Shown piece by piece: positions 1 through 10,584 of a stretch of DNA of 60,000 nt. The stretch's first letter is position 1; each line of letters begins with the position of its first letter. Location of the stretch: NCBI RefSeq assembly GCF_032854445.1, contig NC_088301.1, positions 11,034,281 through 11,094,280 of the forward strand, written 5' to 3'. The notes beneath the pieces were generated by a model. It was not told the DNA's origin. It did no database searches and saw nothing but the letters and a program-made list of their open reading frames with translations. The DNA is from Liolophura sinensis (lineage: Eukaryota; Mollusca; Polyplacophora; Chitonida; Chitonidae). The translations under genes were made by a program, and so were the position numbers.

Positions 1-1790
1 GAAGGCATACATGTCCACGTCCTATCATACACACAACACTGTGCCTCGTGGTACAGATGTCTCATCCTCCCAACAGGCAGACAACATTGTGCCTTGTAGT
101 ACAGATGTCTGCACTCTGAAGTCGCAGATGATCACACCCTACCGTCAGACAACCAACACTGTGCCTCGTGGTACAGATGTCTCATTCTCCCAACGGGCAG
201 ACAACATTGTGCCTCGTGGTACAGGAGTCACTCATGATCACATCCTACCATCAGATAAACACTGTCTTGTGATACAGAAGGCATACATGTCCACGTCCTA
301 TCATACACACAACACTGTGCCTCGTGGTACAGATGTCTCATCCTCCCAACAGGCAGACAACACTGTGCCTCGTGGTACAGATGTCTCATTCTCCCAACAG
401 GCAGACAACACTGTGCCTCGTGGTACAGGAGTCACTCATGATCACATCTTACCATCAGATAAACACTGTCTTGTGATACAGAAGGCATACATGTCCACGT
501 CCTATCATACACACAACACTGTGCCTCGTGGTACAGATGTCTCATCCTCCCAACAGGCAGACAACATTGTGCCTCGTGGTACAGATGTCTCATCCTCCCA
601 ACAGGCAGACAACATTATGCTTCGTGGTACAGATGTCTCACCCTCCCAACAGGCAGACAACACTGTGCCTCGTGGTACAGATGTCTCATCCTCCCAACAG
701 GCAGACAACATTGTGCCTCGTGGTACAGATGTCTCATCCTCCCAACAGGCAGACAACACTGTGCCTCGTGGTACAGATGTCTCGTCCTCCCAACAGGCAG
801 ACAACATTGTGCCTCGTGGTACAGATGTCTCATCCTCCCAACAGGCAGACAACACTGTGCCTCGTGGTACAGATGTCTCATCCTCCCAACAGGCAGACAA
901 CACTGTGCCTCGTGGTACAGATGTCTCGTCCTCCCAACAGGCAGACAACATTGTGCCTCGTGGTACAGGAGTCACTCATGATCACATCCTACCATCAGAT
1001 AAACACTGTCTTGTGATACAGAAGGCATACATGTCCACGTCCTATCATACACACAACACTGTGCCTCGTGGTACAGATGTCTCATCCTCCCAACAGGCAG
1101 ACAACATTGTGCCTCGTGGTACAGATGTCTCATCCTCCCAACAGGCAGACAACATTGTGCCTTGTAGTACAGATGTCTGCACTCTGAAGTCGCAGATGAT
1201 CACACCCTACCGTCAGACAACCAACACTGTGCCTCGTGGTACAGATGTCTCATTCTCCCAACGGGCAGACAACATTGTGCCTCGTGGTACAGATGTCTCA
1301 TTCTCCCAACGGGCAGACAACATTGTGCCTCGTGGTACAGGAGTCACTCATGATCACATCCTACCATCAGATAAACACTGTCTTGTGATACAGAAGGCAT
1401 ACATGTCCACGTCCTATCATACACACAACACTGTGCCTCGTGGTACAGATGTCTCATCCTCCCAACAGGCAGACAACATTGTGCCTCGTGGTACAGGAGT
1501 CACTCATGATCACATCTTACCATCAGATAAACACTGTCTTGTGATACAGAAGGCATACATGTCCACGTCCTATCATACACACAACACTGTGCCTTGTGGT
1601 ACAGAAATCACATCCTACCATCAAACAAACATTGAGCCCTCTGGTGCCGAAGTCACCCATGATTACATCATACAATCACATAAACATTGCCTTGTGACGC
1701 AGAAGTCACACATGTCTACATCCTGTCAGACACATACCATCGTGCCTTGTGTTACAGAAGTCGCATGTTCACATCTTATCATCAGACACA
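1..1790. repeat. 48-bp minisatellite with higher-order structure
   Basis: Tandem units of 48 bp (core TGCCTCGTGGTACAGATGTC) are interrupted by a longer module that starts GAAGGCATACATGTCCACG and recurs at about 1, 278, 481, 1021, 1396 and 1548, giving a higher-order pattern. Units decay after about 1600. Because 48 is a multiple of three the array is open in several frames and reads as a 16-residue repeat. Nothing else suggests coding: no splice signals, no domain, and open frames on both strands. The left end may continue outside the window. Confidence 0.93.
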
Positions 1791-2369
1791 CAATATTGTA
1801 CTTACTTTCATTATCCTAAGCAACACTGCCCACTGCAGCTACAAGCCACCTATTCCGTCTCACATTAATGTACTCTCATAATGTGTAGTACACTCTTAGA
1901 AGATATCCACTTTCACTTTCCAACTCCTCATCATATACATCACAGTTATCATTGTGTTCAACCTACAAGACATACCATGTTGAACTGTTAAAAGTGATCA
2001 AGAAAAATAATCGAAGAAACCAACACCAGCAGCACCGTGCTGTCACCATACAATACATCAATCTGTATCGTCCAGCAATGACAGCATCCTTTCTAGAGGA
2101 TTTGTTATAACATGAATGCTGCACGTCATCCAATCTAACACTGATGTACAGTAGCCATGATGTCTATAGCACACCATGGTGAGGTGACGGACATGATACA
2201 CAGGATGAGAAGTGAAGGGCGCAAGGCGCAGGACATGAGGTGCACAACTGAATTTCCTCCCAATATCCCATGCTATAAGTAAGTTCATGTTATCCTGGAA
2301 TCTGTACCACATTGTTGTCTTAAGTGTTATTATTCTATACCATACAGTTACATGTATCCTTTAAGTATT
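1791..2369. other. Unique spacer, nothing recognised
   Basis: AT-rich sequence between two minisatellites. I see no convincing exon, tRNA-like sequence or repeat here. Confidence 0.5.
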
Positions 2370-2512
2370 GTACCACACAGGCTGGAGTACACGGTGTACC
2401 ACACAGGCTGGCGTACACGGTGTACCACACAGGCTGGAGTACACGGTGTACCACACAGGCTGGAGTACACGGTGTACCACACAGGCTGGAGTACACGATG
2501 TACCACACAGAC
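2370..2512. repeat. 26-bp minisatellite
   Basis: About 5.5 near-identical units of 26 bp, with core CAGGCTGGAGTACACGGTGT. Successive CAGG starts lie at 2378, 2404 and 2430. It runs directly into the 29-bp array that follows, and both contain an ACCACACAG motif, so one may have arisen from the other. Confidence 0.9.
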
Positions 2513-2895
2513 TGCAATCCTGTGTAATGTACAAGACAGGTAGTAATCCTGTGTAATTGACAAGACACACTGCAATCCTGTGCGTTGTACCACAAAAATT
2601 GCAATCCTGTGTGATGTACCACACAGACTGCAATTCTGTGTGATGTACCACAGACAGCAATCCTGTGTGATTTACTACACAGACAGCAATCCTGTGTGTT
2701 TTACCACATACACTGCAATCCTTTGTGATGAACCACACAGACTGCAATCCTGTGTGATGTGCCACACAGACTGCAATCCTTTGTGATGAACCACAGACTG
2801 CAATCCTGTGTGATGAACCACACAGACTGCAATCCTGTGTGATGAACCACACAGACTGCAATCCTGTGTAATAGTACCACGCAGACTTGACACCT
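2513..2895. repeat. 29-bp minisatellite
   Basis: About 13 units of roughly 29 bp, with core ACACAGACTGCAATCCTGTG. Late units start at 2815 and 2844. Early units are more diverged and vary in length. Overlapping open frames in all directions come from the repeat alone. Confidence 0.9.
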
Positions 2896-4850
2896 CCATT
2901 ATGTACCAAACAAGCTATAATTGTTCAACCTTACGACTTTTGACAAACTGCATAATTTGGCAAATGTTTGTACCAGACAAGCATATTAAAATTTTTTATA
3001 TACATAAACCTATTGTTAACAGTATCTTTATCCTTCAAACATCCATCTGCGGAGAACTTCTACACAAGCGTGATTATTTTTGAACGTTTAACACCCAACT
3101 GACATAACAGTCCTATACTGTTTTGAGGTCAGAAAATCTGCTTCTTACAACTTTGTACAGGTGTATCAGTTGCTTTGCCGACACCAGACAACATTTCCCA
3201 ACTAAAACTATACCGGTACAGACAACCTGTACAGCTCGTAAAACAAAGAATTCCCTTTCATATTGCAGTATGCATGTGTGTAAGATGACTAAATCACAGG
3301 GGCACCTATGAAGTAGAAAAAAAATTTGTACGAAAACGGTTTAATTTGTTCCCCAAACACTTTGGGGGGAGGGGGAGGGGGGGGGGGGGTAGTGGAATAA
3401 AAGTGATCCCAAAACATCCACAAGCAAATTTACACGTCTGTACTGAAGCCTCAAGAGCGAACAGTATCAAACAATTGTGGTTTTACCAAAGAAACAGTCT
3501 TGTCTCCTAAAGTTTTAAGTTATCACTTCACATGATCAATTTCAAATCACAGAGAAAAAGAATTGTCATTCATTTTGTTACACGTATTTTCCAATAACAA
3601 TAACAGCATGGATTGCAAATCCCAAGCAATATCTACAACTTCTCAACTTGTACATTCTGAGAACATCACATAACAAATTCTCTCATTTATACATCCTGTA
3701 ACTAACTCTTGATGCCACTGCTACAAACTATAGCCAACTCTGTCATCAATGCATTAAGACTCACTGAGCTTGCAAGGAAAAGTGGAGGGGTAACATATAA
3801 ACTTTCTGAAGGAGCCTGAGGGTTGCATTATTCAGCTGCCAGTATTTGAAACGCTGTGTATGGTGCAGAAAAAAAAAGTGCACTTTGAAGAGATTGAGTG
3901 TGGTGCCTCTGTCAAATTGCCTAGCTGGAGTACCCAATTCTCAATTGCAAATTTACATGTATATTGTAGGTTGAATTCATTATAATGACTATAGCAATAC
4001 CGTCATCAGTTTAGTCCATGATGGCTTCATAGAAGACAGCCCTGGTAATTATAATCACCTTAGTCCAAGATTATCAGGGTATATCCACTTGCCTTGACAT
4101 CTTCCTTACTATCACTGAAATCATGTATCATTAAGTTTATTATATTAGTATTATTTAGTACATTAGTCCAAGTTTTGTGGGCCCTGTCATAATTATCAAG
4201 CAAGTTCAGTAATAAATAACAAGGGTTTAACATTCCAAAACAGAAACAGGAAAGAACCCAAATTAGGGTTGATACACTGCTCTGAAGTCAAAAAAAAAAA
4301 AAAAAACCCAGTGTACAAATTTCCCATAGAGTAACATTTTAATTCTAGCTGTGTTTGAAATTTCGTCTTTGAAGATGCTCTATAAACACAGGCCCTGGAA
4401 GTTATACTCAACTTTGTCAATGATAGTTGTGTGGCACAGGGCCCTAGTAGTTACAATCAACGCAGCCTTTGAAAGTTTGGTGGGAAAGAGGTCTGTATTC
4501 TTCGGAATACACATGATACTGGTAATGTGTACAAAACGGCACAGCTTAAGGCTTCCATCAAAGAAGCCATGTTGAAAGACATGGAGAATACCGAACATCA
4601 AAACGTAGCAACTCTGGAGAGGATACCAGTTACATTTTACATCTGCTTGTTGCATATTAACCCAGATAGCCTTTTCCTCATTAGCAGGTGCTTCTAGCTT
4701 GTTTGCTGACCTTTGATTATTCATGCAATTAGTACATGTATATCTCGATGAATACATGCATTATTTCTGGACAGGAGAGCCTAAGGACTGAATGTTTTAG
4801 TTAAACTTTACCATATTACCCTTTGAAAAAAAAAGAATATTAGTCTTTAG
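2896..4850. other. Intergenic stretch without recognised genes
   Basis: AT-rich, with short frames only. It contains a G-rich run at 3364-3389 and a poly-A run at about 4290-4306. I find no protein family signature on either strand. Confidence 0.5.
3364..3389 (+). repeat. Poly-G tract
   Basis: A 26-bp run of G interrupted by only two A residues. It is a simple-sequence tract that could form a G-quadruplex and is prone to length errors in sequencing. Confidence 0.85.
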
Positions 4851-5070
4851 AATGGGGTTCACCAGCCCTCTACAAAGGGAAGCAAATCTTGTAACTCATG
4901 GAACAGCAGTGTCTTGAACCTATTTGAATAACAATGTCATCTATGATTAATCATGATTACAGGTGTTAGTAATGAAATCAGTAGTGTTGTTATTTAAGTA
5001 GATGGAAGGCACTGCTGTTTTATCAGTTGCAAGATTTGAATCCCTTTGTGGAGGGCTGGAGAACCCCATT
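4851..5070. mobile_element. MITE-like element with about 40-bp terminal inverted repeats
   Basis: The left end (AATGGGGTTCACCAGCCCTC) is matched in reverse complement by the right end ending GAGAACCCCATT. The inverted match runs about 40 bp inward to the motif CAAATCTTG with few mismatches. Total length is 220 bp with no coding capacity, as expected of a non-autonomous DNA transposon. I could not define a target-site duplication. A related copy follows at 5141-5325. Confidence 0.75.
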
Positions 5071-5140
5071 ACACAGAAAGACTGGCGTCATTAGCTATAG
5101 CGGAGGAGTAATGGGCAGAATACGATTAGACGTTCCCTCG

Positions 5141-5325
5141 TAATGAGGCTCACCAGACCTCAGCAAAGGGAAGCAAATCTTGGCGTCCTATATCTACCTG
5201 AATAACAATTTCATCACATGATCATGAACAATAATAGCTGGTACTGTTATTTAGGTAGACAGAGGGCGCTGCTGTTGTATGATTTACCAGACTTGCTTCC
5301 CATTGTGGTGGGCAGGTGTGACCAC
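5141..5325. mobile_element. Second, diverged copy of the 220-bp MITE-like element
   Basis: The left part (CTCACCAGACCTCAGCAAAG followed by GGAAGCAAATCTT) closely matches the element at 4851. The right end is a degraded inverted copy (AGACTTGCTTCCCATTGTGG). Internal motifs such as TACCTGAATAACAATTTCATC are also shared with the first copy. The two lie about 70 bp apart in the same orientation. Confidence 0.65.
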
Positions 5326-6256
5326 ATCAGCCTTTCCACACAGTTTTTAAACTATCATTCAAGTTTGTACAATTGACCAATCATAAAAAAAAAATGACAT
5401 CACCATTGCTTTCACCAAGAATGGAATGATAAGTAATTGTCACGAGAAAGGCAGTCGGACATAGGACAGGTCTGATGCCTACAACATAAATGCCCTTCAT
5501 ACCTCTATTTAATCAAAGGCAAACTCTGTCTGCAATTTTTCACACGGGAATCTTTTTTGATGAATATAAAAAGCAAATTTCCATGCTCTACAATTAACCA
5601 AATGTCTACCTTAAGATTGTTAGGGATCAAAACACAGTGTACCGGTATCATAACCTACAAGTCCTGGAGATTTACAGCACAATGCTATCTTAACATCACA
5701 GATTACATCCCTGTCAGCCATCATATCCAACAAAACCAGCTTTAATATTAAAGCAAAACAACAACAACCACCTGTACAACTACTTGTACATGTACAACGT
5801 ATGGTCAGCCCAAGGGGGGATAACTCAAATAAACCAAACAAGCATTCCAGCTGTCCAATCACAGGCTATACCTGAATTACTTATTGTACATTGTAGCACA
5901 GTTAGGCCTTGAACACAGGCTGTATGAGAACAGCCATTGAGGTACTGCATCAGTCAATGAGAGTCTTATCTTATTGCCTGAGGACAGCAGTACAGTTCTG
6001 TACACAATGGAAGACATCAGGTTATGCATGAGCAAACATGATACATATGACTGAGGTTTATATCGAAGAATTTTCTTCATGATACTTGTAAGGAAGAAAT
6101 AGTGTGTCTACTACAAGCCTTTCTTGCTGCATGTAACCTGCTTATGTTTGGCTTGCACTGGGATTTAGCCAGAACCTTTTCAACCCTACATCATCACAAC
6201 CAAATGTTTCCATCCTTCATGTAATACGACAACCAATTAATTTCCTGCTAGCAGGA
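5326..6256. other. Intergenic stretch downstream of the kinase gene
   Basis: No repeat array or coding signal seen. The last part should include the cleavage region of the receptor transcript. A perfect 12-bp palindrome CCTGCTAGCAGG lies at about 6244-6255, beside the putative poly(A) signal. Confidence 0.45.
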
Positions 6257-6262
6257 TTTATT
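6257..6262 (-). terminator. Putative polyadenylation signal AATAAA
   Basis: On the minus strand AATAAA occurs about 235 bases past the kinase stop codon at 6496-6498. This is the nearest canonical hexamer I noticed and would give a short 3' UTR. It is a motif match only. Other downstream sites are possible. Confidence 0.45.
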
Positions 6263-6495
6263 CACATGTCAACTTGACCCACATAGTAAGCAGCTAAAGT
6301 TTAGAAGACTTCTGCAAATGTGCATGTTACCATTATGCAGGTGCTTGAATCCACCATGCCAGACACAGGCAGCAACACAGCACCATCATCACTATTTCAG
6401 CATTCACCATTTGAAAACAAAAACGTCCACAAGAATTGATCACCATGCATTTGTATAAATACGTAGAAATGAGAAAGGATGAGGTATTGGTGGTG

Positions 6496-7703
6496 TCATA
6501 CGTTTTGTGCCAGCAGTTTTTGCTCGCTCTTGGCCAGCTTTACAGCCTCTTGTAGCAGAGAGTTCAAAATTTTGTGGGCGGTGTGGAATGCTGGGCGGGC
6601 AGAAGGCTTGTGGCTCCAGCAGTCCATCATGAGCTGCGAAACCGCTGAGGGCGTGTTTTCAGGGTACGCAAGAGTCTGACCCTCCTGGACGTAAGCCACC
6701 ACCTGCTCGTGAGTCATGCCGTAATACGGCTGTAGCGCGAAGGAAAATATCTCCCAGAGCACCACTCCGAATGACCAGACGTCGGACTCGATGGTAAACT
6801 TATTGTATAAGATAGCCTCAGGGGGCATCCAGCGTATGGGAATCGCGTCTTGTTCACTGCCTTCGTAACATTCCACACTGTGAATACTCCGAGCTAAGCC
6901 AAAGTCTGAGATTTTCACTGTCAGCTCATTACCCACAAGGCAGTTCCGTGTAGCCAGGTCACGATGAACATACCCTTTCTCCGAGAGATACACCATGCCG
7001 GCTGCAATTTGTTTGGCAATGTTGAGCTGGTCTACAGTGTTCAGAATGGCCGTATCTGAGACAATCGTACTATACAAGCCAGTACTTTCTCGGCGTACTA
7101 AATCCGGCTCCGGAGAACACAGTCTCAAAAACTCATTTAAATCCCCTTTATTCATGTATTCAAACAGCAAACACATGGGTTTACCCATGGCGCAAACCCC
7201 TAATAGCTTCACAATATTCGAATGGTTGAACTCAGCCATGAGCAAGGCTTCCCGTTCAAAGTCCTGCTGAAGGTCGTCTGAGGCATCCTCCTTCAGCATT
7301 TTCACAGCCACCATTGTGAACGGTTCAACCTTCAAGATTCCCGGCGCCTTCGCCTGGAAGACACGTCCAAAAGCACCCTGGCCAATGTCTCTTATGTAAA
7401 TTATGTCATTGCGGGGGTACTCCAGCCGTTCTAACTTTGGGTTGAGGTTCACAACTTCTGCTACCCTATGGTATGTAACATTGGTGGGAATTTTCGCTAT
7501 GTCCACTTCTTCAAAATCTTGCTGTGGGGGTGCATCATATTGCCCATGGCTTTCGGTCGACAGAATACGCCGACAGCGCAAGACGATCAGCACAAACACT
7601 AGGAGTCCTCCAGTAACCACTACTACAGATATTATTATCATGACAATCACATCTGTTTTGGGGGACTCCTTCACACTTGGGTTCCCACTCTGGCCCAACG
7701 TTT
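6496..7703 (-). CDS. MUSK: MuSK-like receptor: last exon (transmembrane, juxtamembrane, tyrosine kinase)
   Basis: One exon encodes about 402 residues. Numbering from the TTG codon at 7698, residues 17-40 form a hydrophobic helix ([12 protein letters not shown] onward) stopped by RCRR. The juxtamembrane holds N-V-T-Y at 73-76 and [14 protein letters not shown], very close to vertebrate MuSK. The kinase has GQGAFG (106-111), VAVKML with the ATP-binding lysine at 133, HRDLATRN (245-252), DFG (265-267), and [10 protein letters not shown] in the activation segment. All catalytic residues are present, so it should be active. The activation loop reads HSVECY where vertebrate MuSK has YSADYY. The acceptor is CTTCTGTTTAG followed by AAACGTTGG, phase 1. 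The stop is TGA and the protein ends AQNV. Having the whole kinase in a single exon is notable. BLAST should return MuSK ahead of ROR and Trk. Confidence 0.95.
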
Positions 7704-9295
7704 CTAAACAGAAGAGAAAACGAAAACAATCATAACAATCATAAGACTTGTTGGCTTGCTGACTTGGGGTTTAATATTGCTTTGAACAGTAGTGTAAATA
7801 TTAAGTGATGGTGTCTTCATGACCAGAGTCAATAACAATATACCCATAATACTACCTCACTGAACAATCAATCTGGGCCTGGTTATTCAAAACTGTTGAA
7901 GTCACATTTAACTTTAAGCCAACTCTACAACTTTTCACAAAGCCCAAAAATAATTGGTTAACAGTATATTAAACATCAACGAAATATGCTACTGTTAAAC
8001 TTTGACTTTGAAAAACTGTGCATGATGCTGAGTTTGGCTAAAATTTAAAATATAAAATATGACTTCATGTCAGTATTAGCTAAAACACTTTCAAACAACC
8101 AAGCTCCATGTCAGGGATATACCTATGTTGTGTAAAAGTTTGACATGACACAGGATTCAACCCCTGGACTCCTGACTACCACTCATATGTCATCTCAGTG
8201 TGGCAGAAATTCAATCATAAGAAGAAAAGGTCAAATACAAATATACTTCGGTTGGTATAATTGTTTACAATTCAACAATTGTTTACTTATACGACAGTCC
8301 CATCCTCACCTTTACTTACTACAATGAGGGATATCAAAGTAGTCCCACCCTTACCTATAGTTCCTACAATGAGGGATATCAAAGTAGTCCCATCCTCATC
8401 TATACTTACTACCATGAGGGATATCAAAGTCGTCCCACCCTTACGTATAGTTACTACAATGAGGGATATCAAAGTAGTCCCACCCTTACCTATAGTTACT
8501 ACAATGAGGGATATCAAAGTAGTCCCATCCTCATCTATACTTACTACCATGAGGGATATCAAAGTCATCCCACCCTTACCTATAGTTACTGCAATGAGGG
8601 ATATCAAAGTAGTCCCACCCTTACCAATAGTTACTACAATGAGGGACATCAAAGTAGTCCCACCTTTCCCTATTCTAACAACCAGGGATATCACATTAGT
8701 CCCATCCTTACCTTTACTTACCACAATGTGAGATATCAAAGTAGTCCCCTCCTCCCCTATACTAACCACAGTGAGGGATATCAAAGTAACCCCACCCTCC
8801 TCGATATTAACTACAATGAGGGATATCAAAGTAGTCTCCTCCTCCCATATACTAACCACAATAAGGGATATCACAGTAGTCCCATCCTCACCTATACTTA
8901 CCACAATGTGGGATATCAAAGCAGTCCCCTCCTCCCCTGTACTAACCACAATGAGGGATATCAAAGCAATCCCACCCTTCCCTATACTAACGACAATGAG
9001 GGATATCACAGTAGTGGGAGGGGGAGGTGTGATAGGGGATATCTATACCTATACTAACCATGATGTGGGATATCAAATTAGTCAAAAAGTGGGACAAGTT
9101 TGACATCCCTCGATATCAACCACAATGAAGGATATCAATGTAGTCCCCTTCTATACTAACCACAATAAGGGATATCACAGTAGTCCCATCCTCCCCTATA
9201 CTAGCCACAAGGAGGGATATAACAGTAGCCCCTTCCTGTCCTATACCAATCATAATGAGGGATATCGGAGTAATGCAACCCCTCCCTATACTAAC
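7704..9295 (-). other. MUSK: Intron between kringle and kinase exons
   Basis: About 1.6 kb with donor TGTG/GTTAGT and acceptor TGTTTAG. About two thirds of it is the 45-bp minisatellite at 8290-9320, which starts at the donor itself. The rest includes a probable small inverted-repeat element at 7874-8108. I see no additional exon in it. Confidence 0.8.
7874..8108. mobile_element. Possible MITE with GGGCCTGGTT-type ends
   Basis: The left end GGGCCTGGTTATTCAAAACT is roughly complementary to the right end ACACTTTCAAACAACCAAGC. The TTCAAA core and flanking bases pair imperfectly. It is about 235 bp, non-coding, and resembles the ends of the elements at 9911, 15322 and 19669. This is a weaker call than those. 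Confidence 0.4.
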
Positions 9296-9320
9296 CACAA
9301 CGAGGGATATCACAGTAGTC
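8290..9320 (-). repeat. 45-bp minisatellite derived from the kringle exon end and its splice donor
   Basis: About 22 units of 45 bp. Read on the minus strand, each unit has GGGACTACTTTGATATCCCT, then CATTGTG, then GTTAGTATAGG or GTAAGTATAGG. The authentic kringle exon ends GGGACTACTGTGATATCCCT then CGTTGTG, followed by the donor GTTAGTATAGG. The array is therefore a tandem expansion across that exon-intron boundary. Many units keep a consensus-like 5' splice site, for example GTAAGT at 8901-8896. Open frames of 15-residue period on both strands are by-products. Confidence 0.92.
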
Positions 9321-9537
9321 CCATCTCTTGGATTTGTTCATGGTGTAGCACCACAGCCTGTCTTCCTCTCACCCGGGTTTCGACAGAAATTCGATGAGTT
9401 CAAGAGCTCCGAAAAGTTGTTTGGAGAGCGACTGTGGTTGTGTGGGAAGTTGGCTGACCATGACTGACAAGCCGTCCCCGACTGCGTCACGTTCACCGAC
9501 CCATTATACCATCGACCATCCTCCTTGTAACATTCAC
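9296..9537 (-). CDS. MUSK: MuSK-like receptor: kringle exon, frameshifted by one missing base
   Basis: The acceptor TTGTTGTTTAG precedes GTGAATGTTACAAGG. The frame then reads ECYKEDGRWYNGS, TACQSW, NFPHNHS and NFCRNPG, a clear kringle. Just after CRNPG the frame hits nonsense (TGCGATP and a stop), while the next frame gives DRLWCYTMNKSKRW and DYCDIPRC, the rest of the kringle. All six kringle cysteines are present across the two frames. The exon is 242 nt, whereas flanking phases (1 and 1) require 243. One base is therefore missing within about 9366-9378, near CCGGGTGAGAGG. It could be an assembly indel, an allelic null or real decay. The intact exons elsewhere favour an assembly or allele error. 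The donor GTTAGT contains an in-frame TAG, so retaining the intron would end the protein right after the kringle. Confidence 0.88.
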
Positions 9538-9596
9538 CTAAACAACAACAACAACATTTGAGCCTCGGCAGCTAGAACAAAATCTAAACAATTTAT

Positions 9597-9755
9597 ACAC
9601 TTATTTATTTGGTGGGAAGAAACCGAGCAGAGCCCAAGAGAAACCAATTGCCATCCGAAGGCTGCGGGCACATTCCCAGTGGAGTGGACGCCAGCCTGAG
9701 CTGGAACTGGTGAGAAGCTACTGAGCCATTGTGCTGTACTAGCATGGAAAAGACA
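9597..9755 (-). mobile_element. SINE family 1 fragment
   Basis: Shares the family body, seen here as GGTGGGAAGAAACCGAGCAG, then GCCATCCGAAGGCTGCGGGC, then GAGCTGGAACTGGTGAGAAG. It is diverged and lacks a clean tRNA-like head. It lies in the intron between the second Frizzled exon and the kringle exon, inserted antisense to the plus strand. Confidence 0.7.
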
Positions 9756-9910
9756 AAGCCTGTATAAGAAAGCCTGCATGCACAGACTGATAACTATAAT
9801 TTTTCTGCATAATTTCATGTAGTTCTCTGATATGTCAATTAACAGCTCATCCACTTAATTACTTGGGTGATTCAGTAATAAATAGACAAGCCATCTAAGT
9901 TATTGTTAAA

Positions 9911-10072
9911 CGGCCTGGGTCCACTTGCACAAAGCCCTGGTAACACTGTGAGCACGTTGCTGTCATGGCAAGGGAATGCATACAAGGCTGGTTGCCATAA
10001 AAGTTAAGTGGAAATAACTCAGGAACCAAATAAGCCACAAACACTTTATGAAACTGGCCACTGGTGCAAACA
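9911..10072. mobile_element. MITE-like element with CTTGCACAAAG-type ends
   Basis: The left end TGGGTCCACTTGCACAAAGC pairs in reverse complement with the right end ACTTTATGAAACTGGCCACT. Similar ends bound the elements at 15322-15467 and 19669-19782, so these look like one family of small non-coding elements. Mismatches in the ends suggest an old copy. Confidence 0.55.
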
Positions 10073-10584
10073 GGACATGATCTCCACTTCGCTGATTGTC
10101 TCCCCAAGGTTCTGAACTCTGTATTGCACACACCAATTTAGGAACTACTTCTGCAAAATGTGCTGCCTAGTAGTTTGTATGGAAACAAAACAACTTTTCT
10201 AAAAAGGACAATACAGTACGTTAAATTTACTTTGAATGTACACATATCTTTTTGCTGGTTTTATAGTACTGAATCCCATCTTCACAAATTATTATCCAAA
10301 ATCATCATTTAGAAATATAACTTTTAAGAAAATATACTTACAGTACAACGATTTCTAAAGTGGACCTACATTATCTGAAGTTGAAAGACGTTTTGTAATT
10401 GCTGTCATGTACAGAATTCCTACACTGATGAACTGTACATGTATTGGAGAAAACCAAACAGAACCTGACAGAAACTACCACATCGCATAACAAACCCTCT
10501 CAATGCAAATACACTCCAACAACAACTTATTAAACCGCTTAGCCACCCAAAGTTAGCCAGCTAATTGAAGTTTGCTCAACTTAC

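Noticed and set aside
11-1819. A 602-codon open frame with a 16-residue repeat
   Set aside because: The frame is a product of the 48-bp minisatellite. Opposite-strand and other frames are open as well, there is no signal peptide, domain or splice support.
8261-9103. Plus and minus frames with 15-residue repeats
   Set aside because: They arise from the 45-bp array, which is intronic and itself derived from the kringle exon boundary.
9358-9380. A 15-nt micro-intron in the kringle exon (GTGAGAGGAAGACAG)
   Set aside because: It has GT and AG ends, but its length is a multiple of three, so removing it does not mend the frame. It is also far too short to splice.
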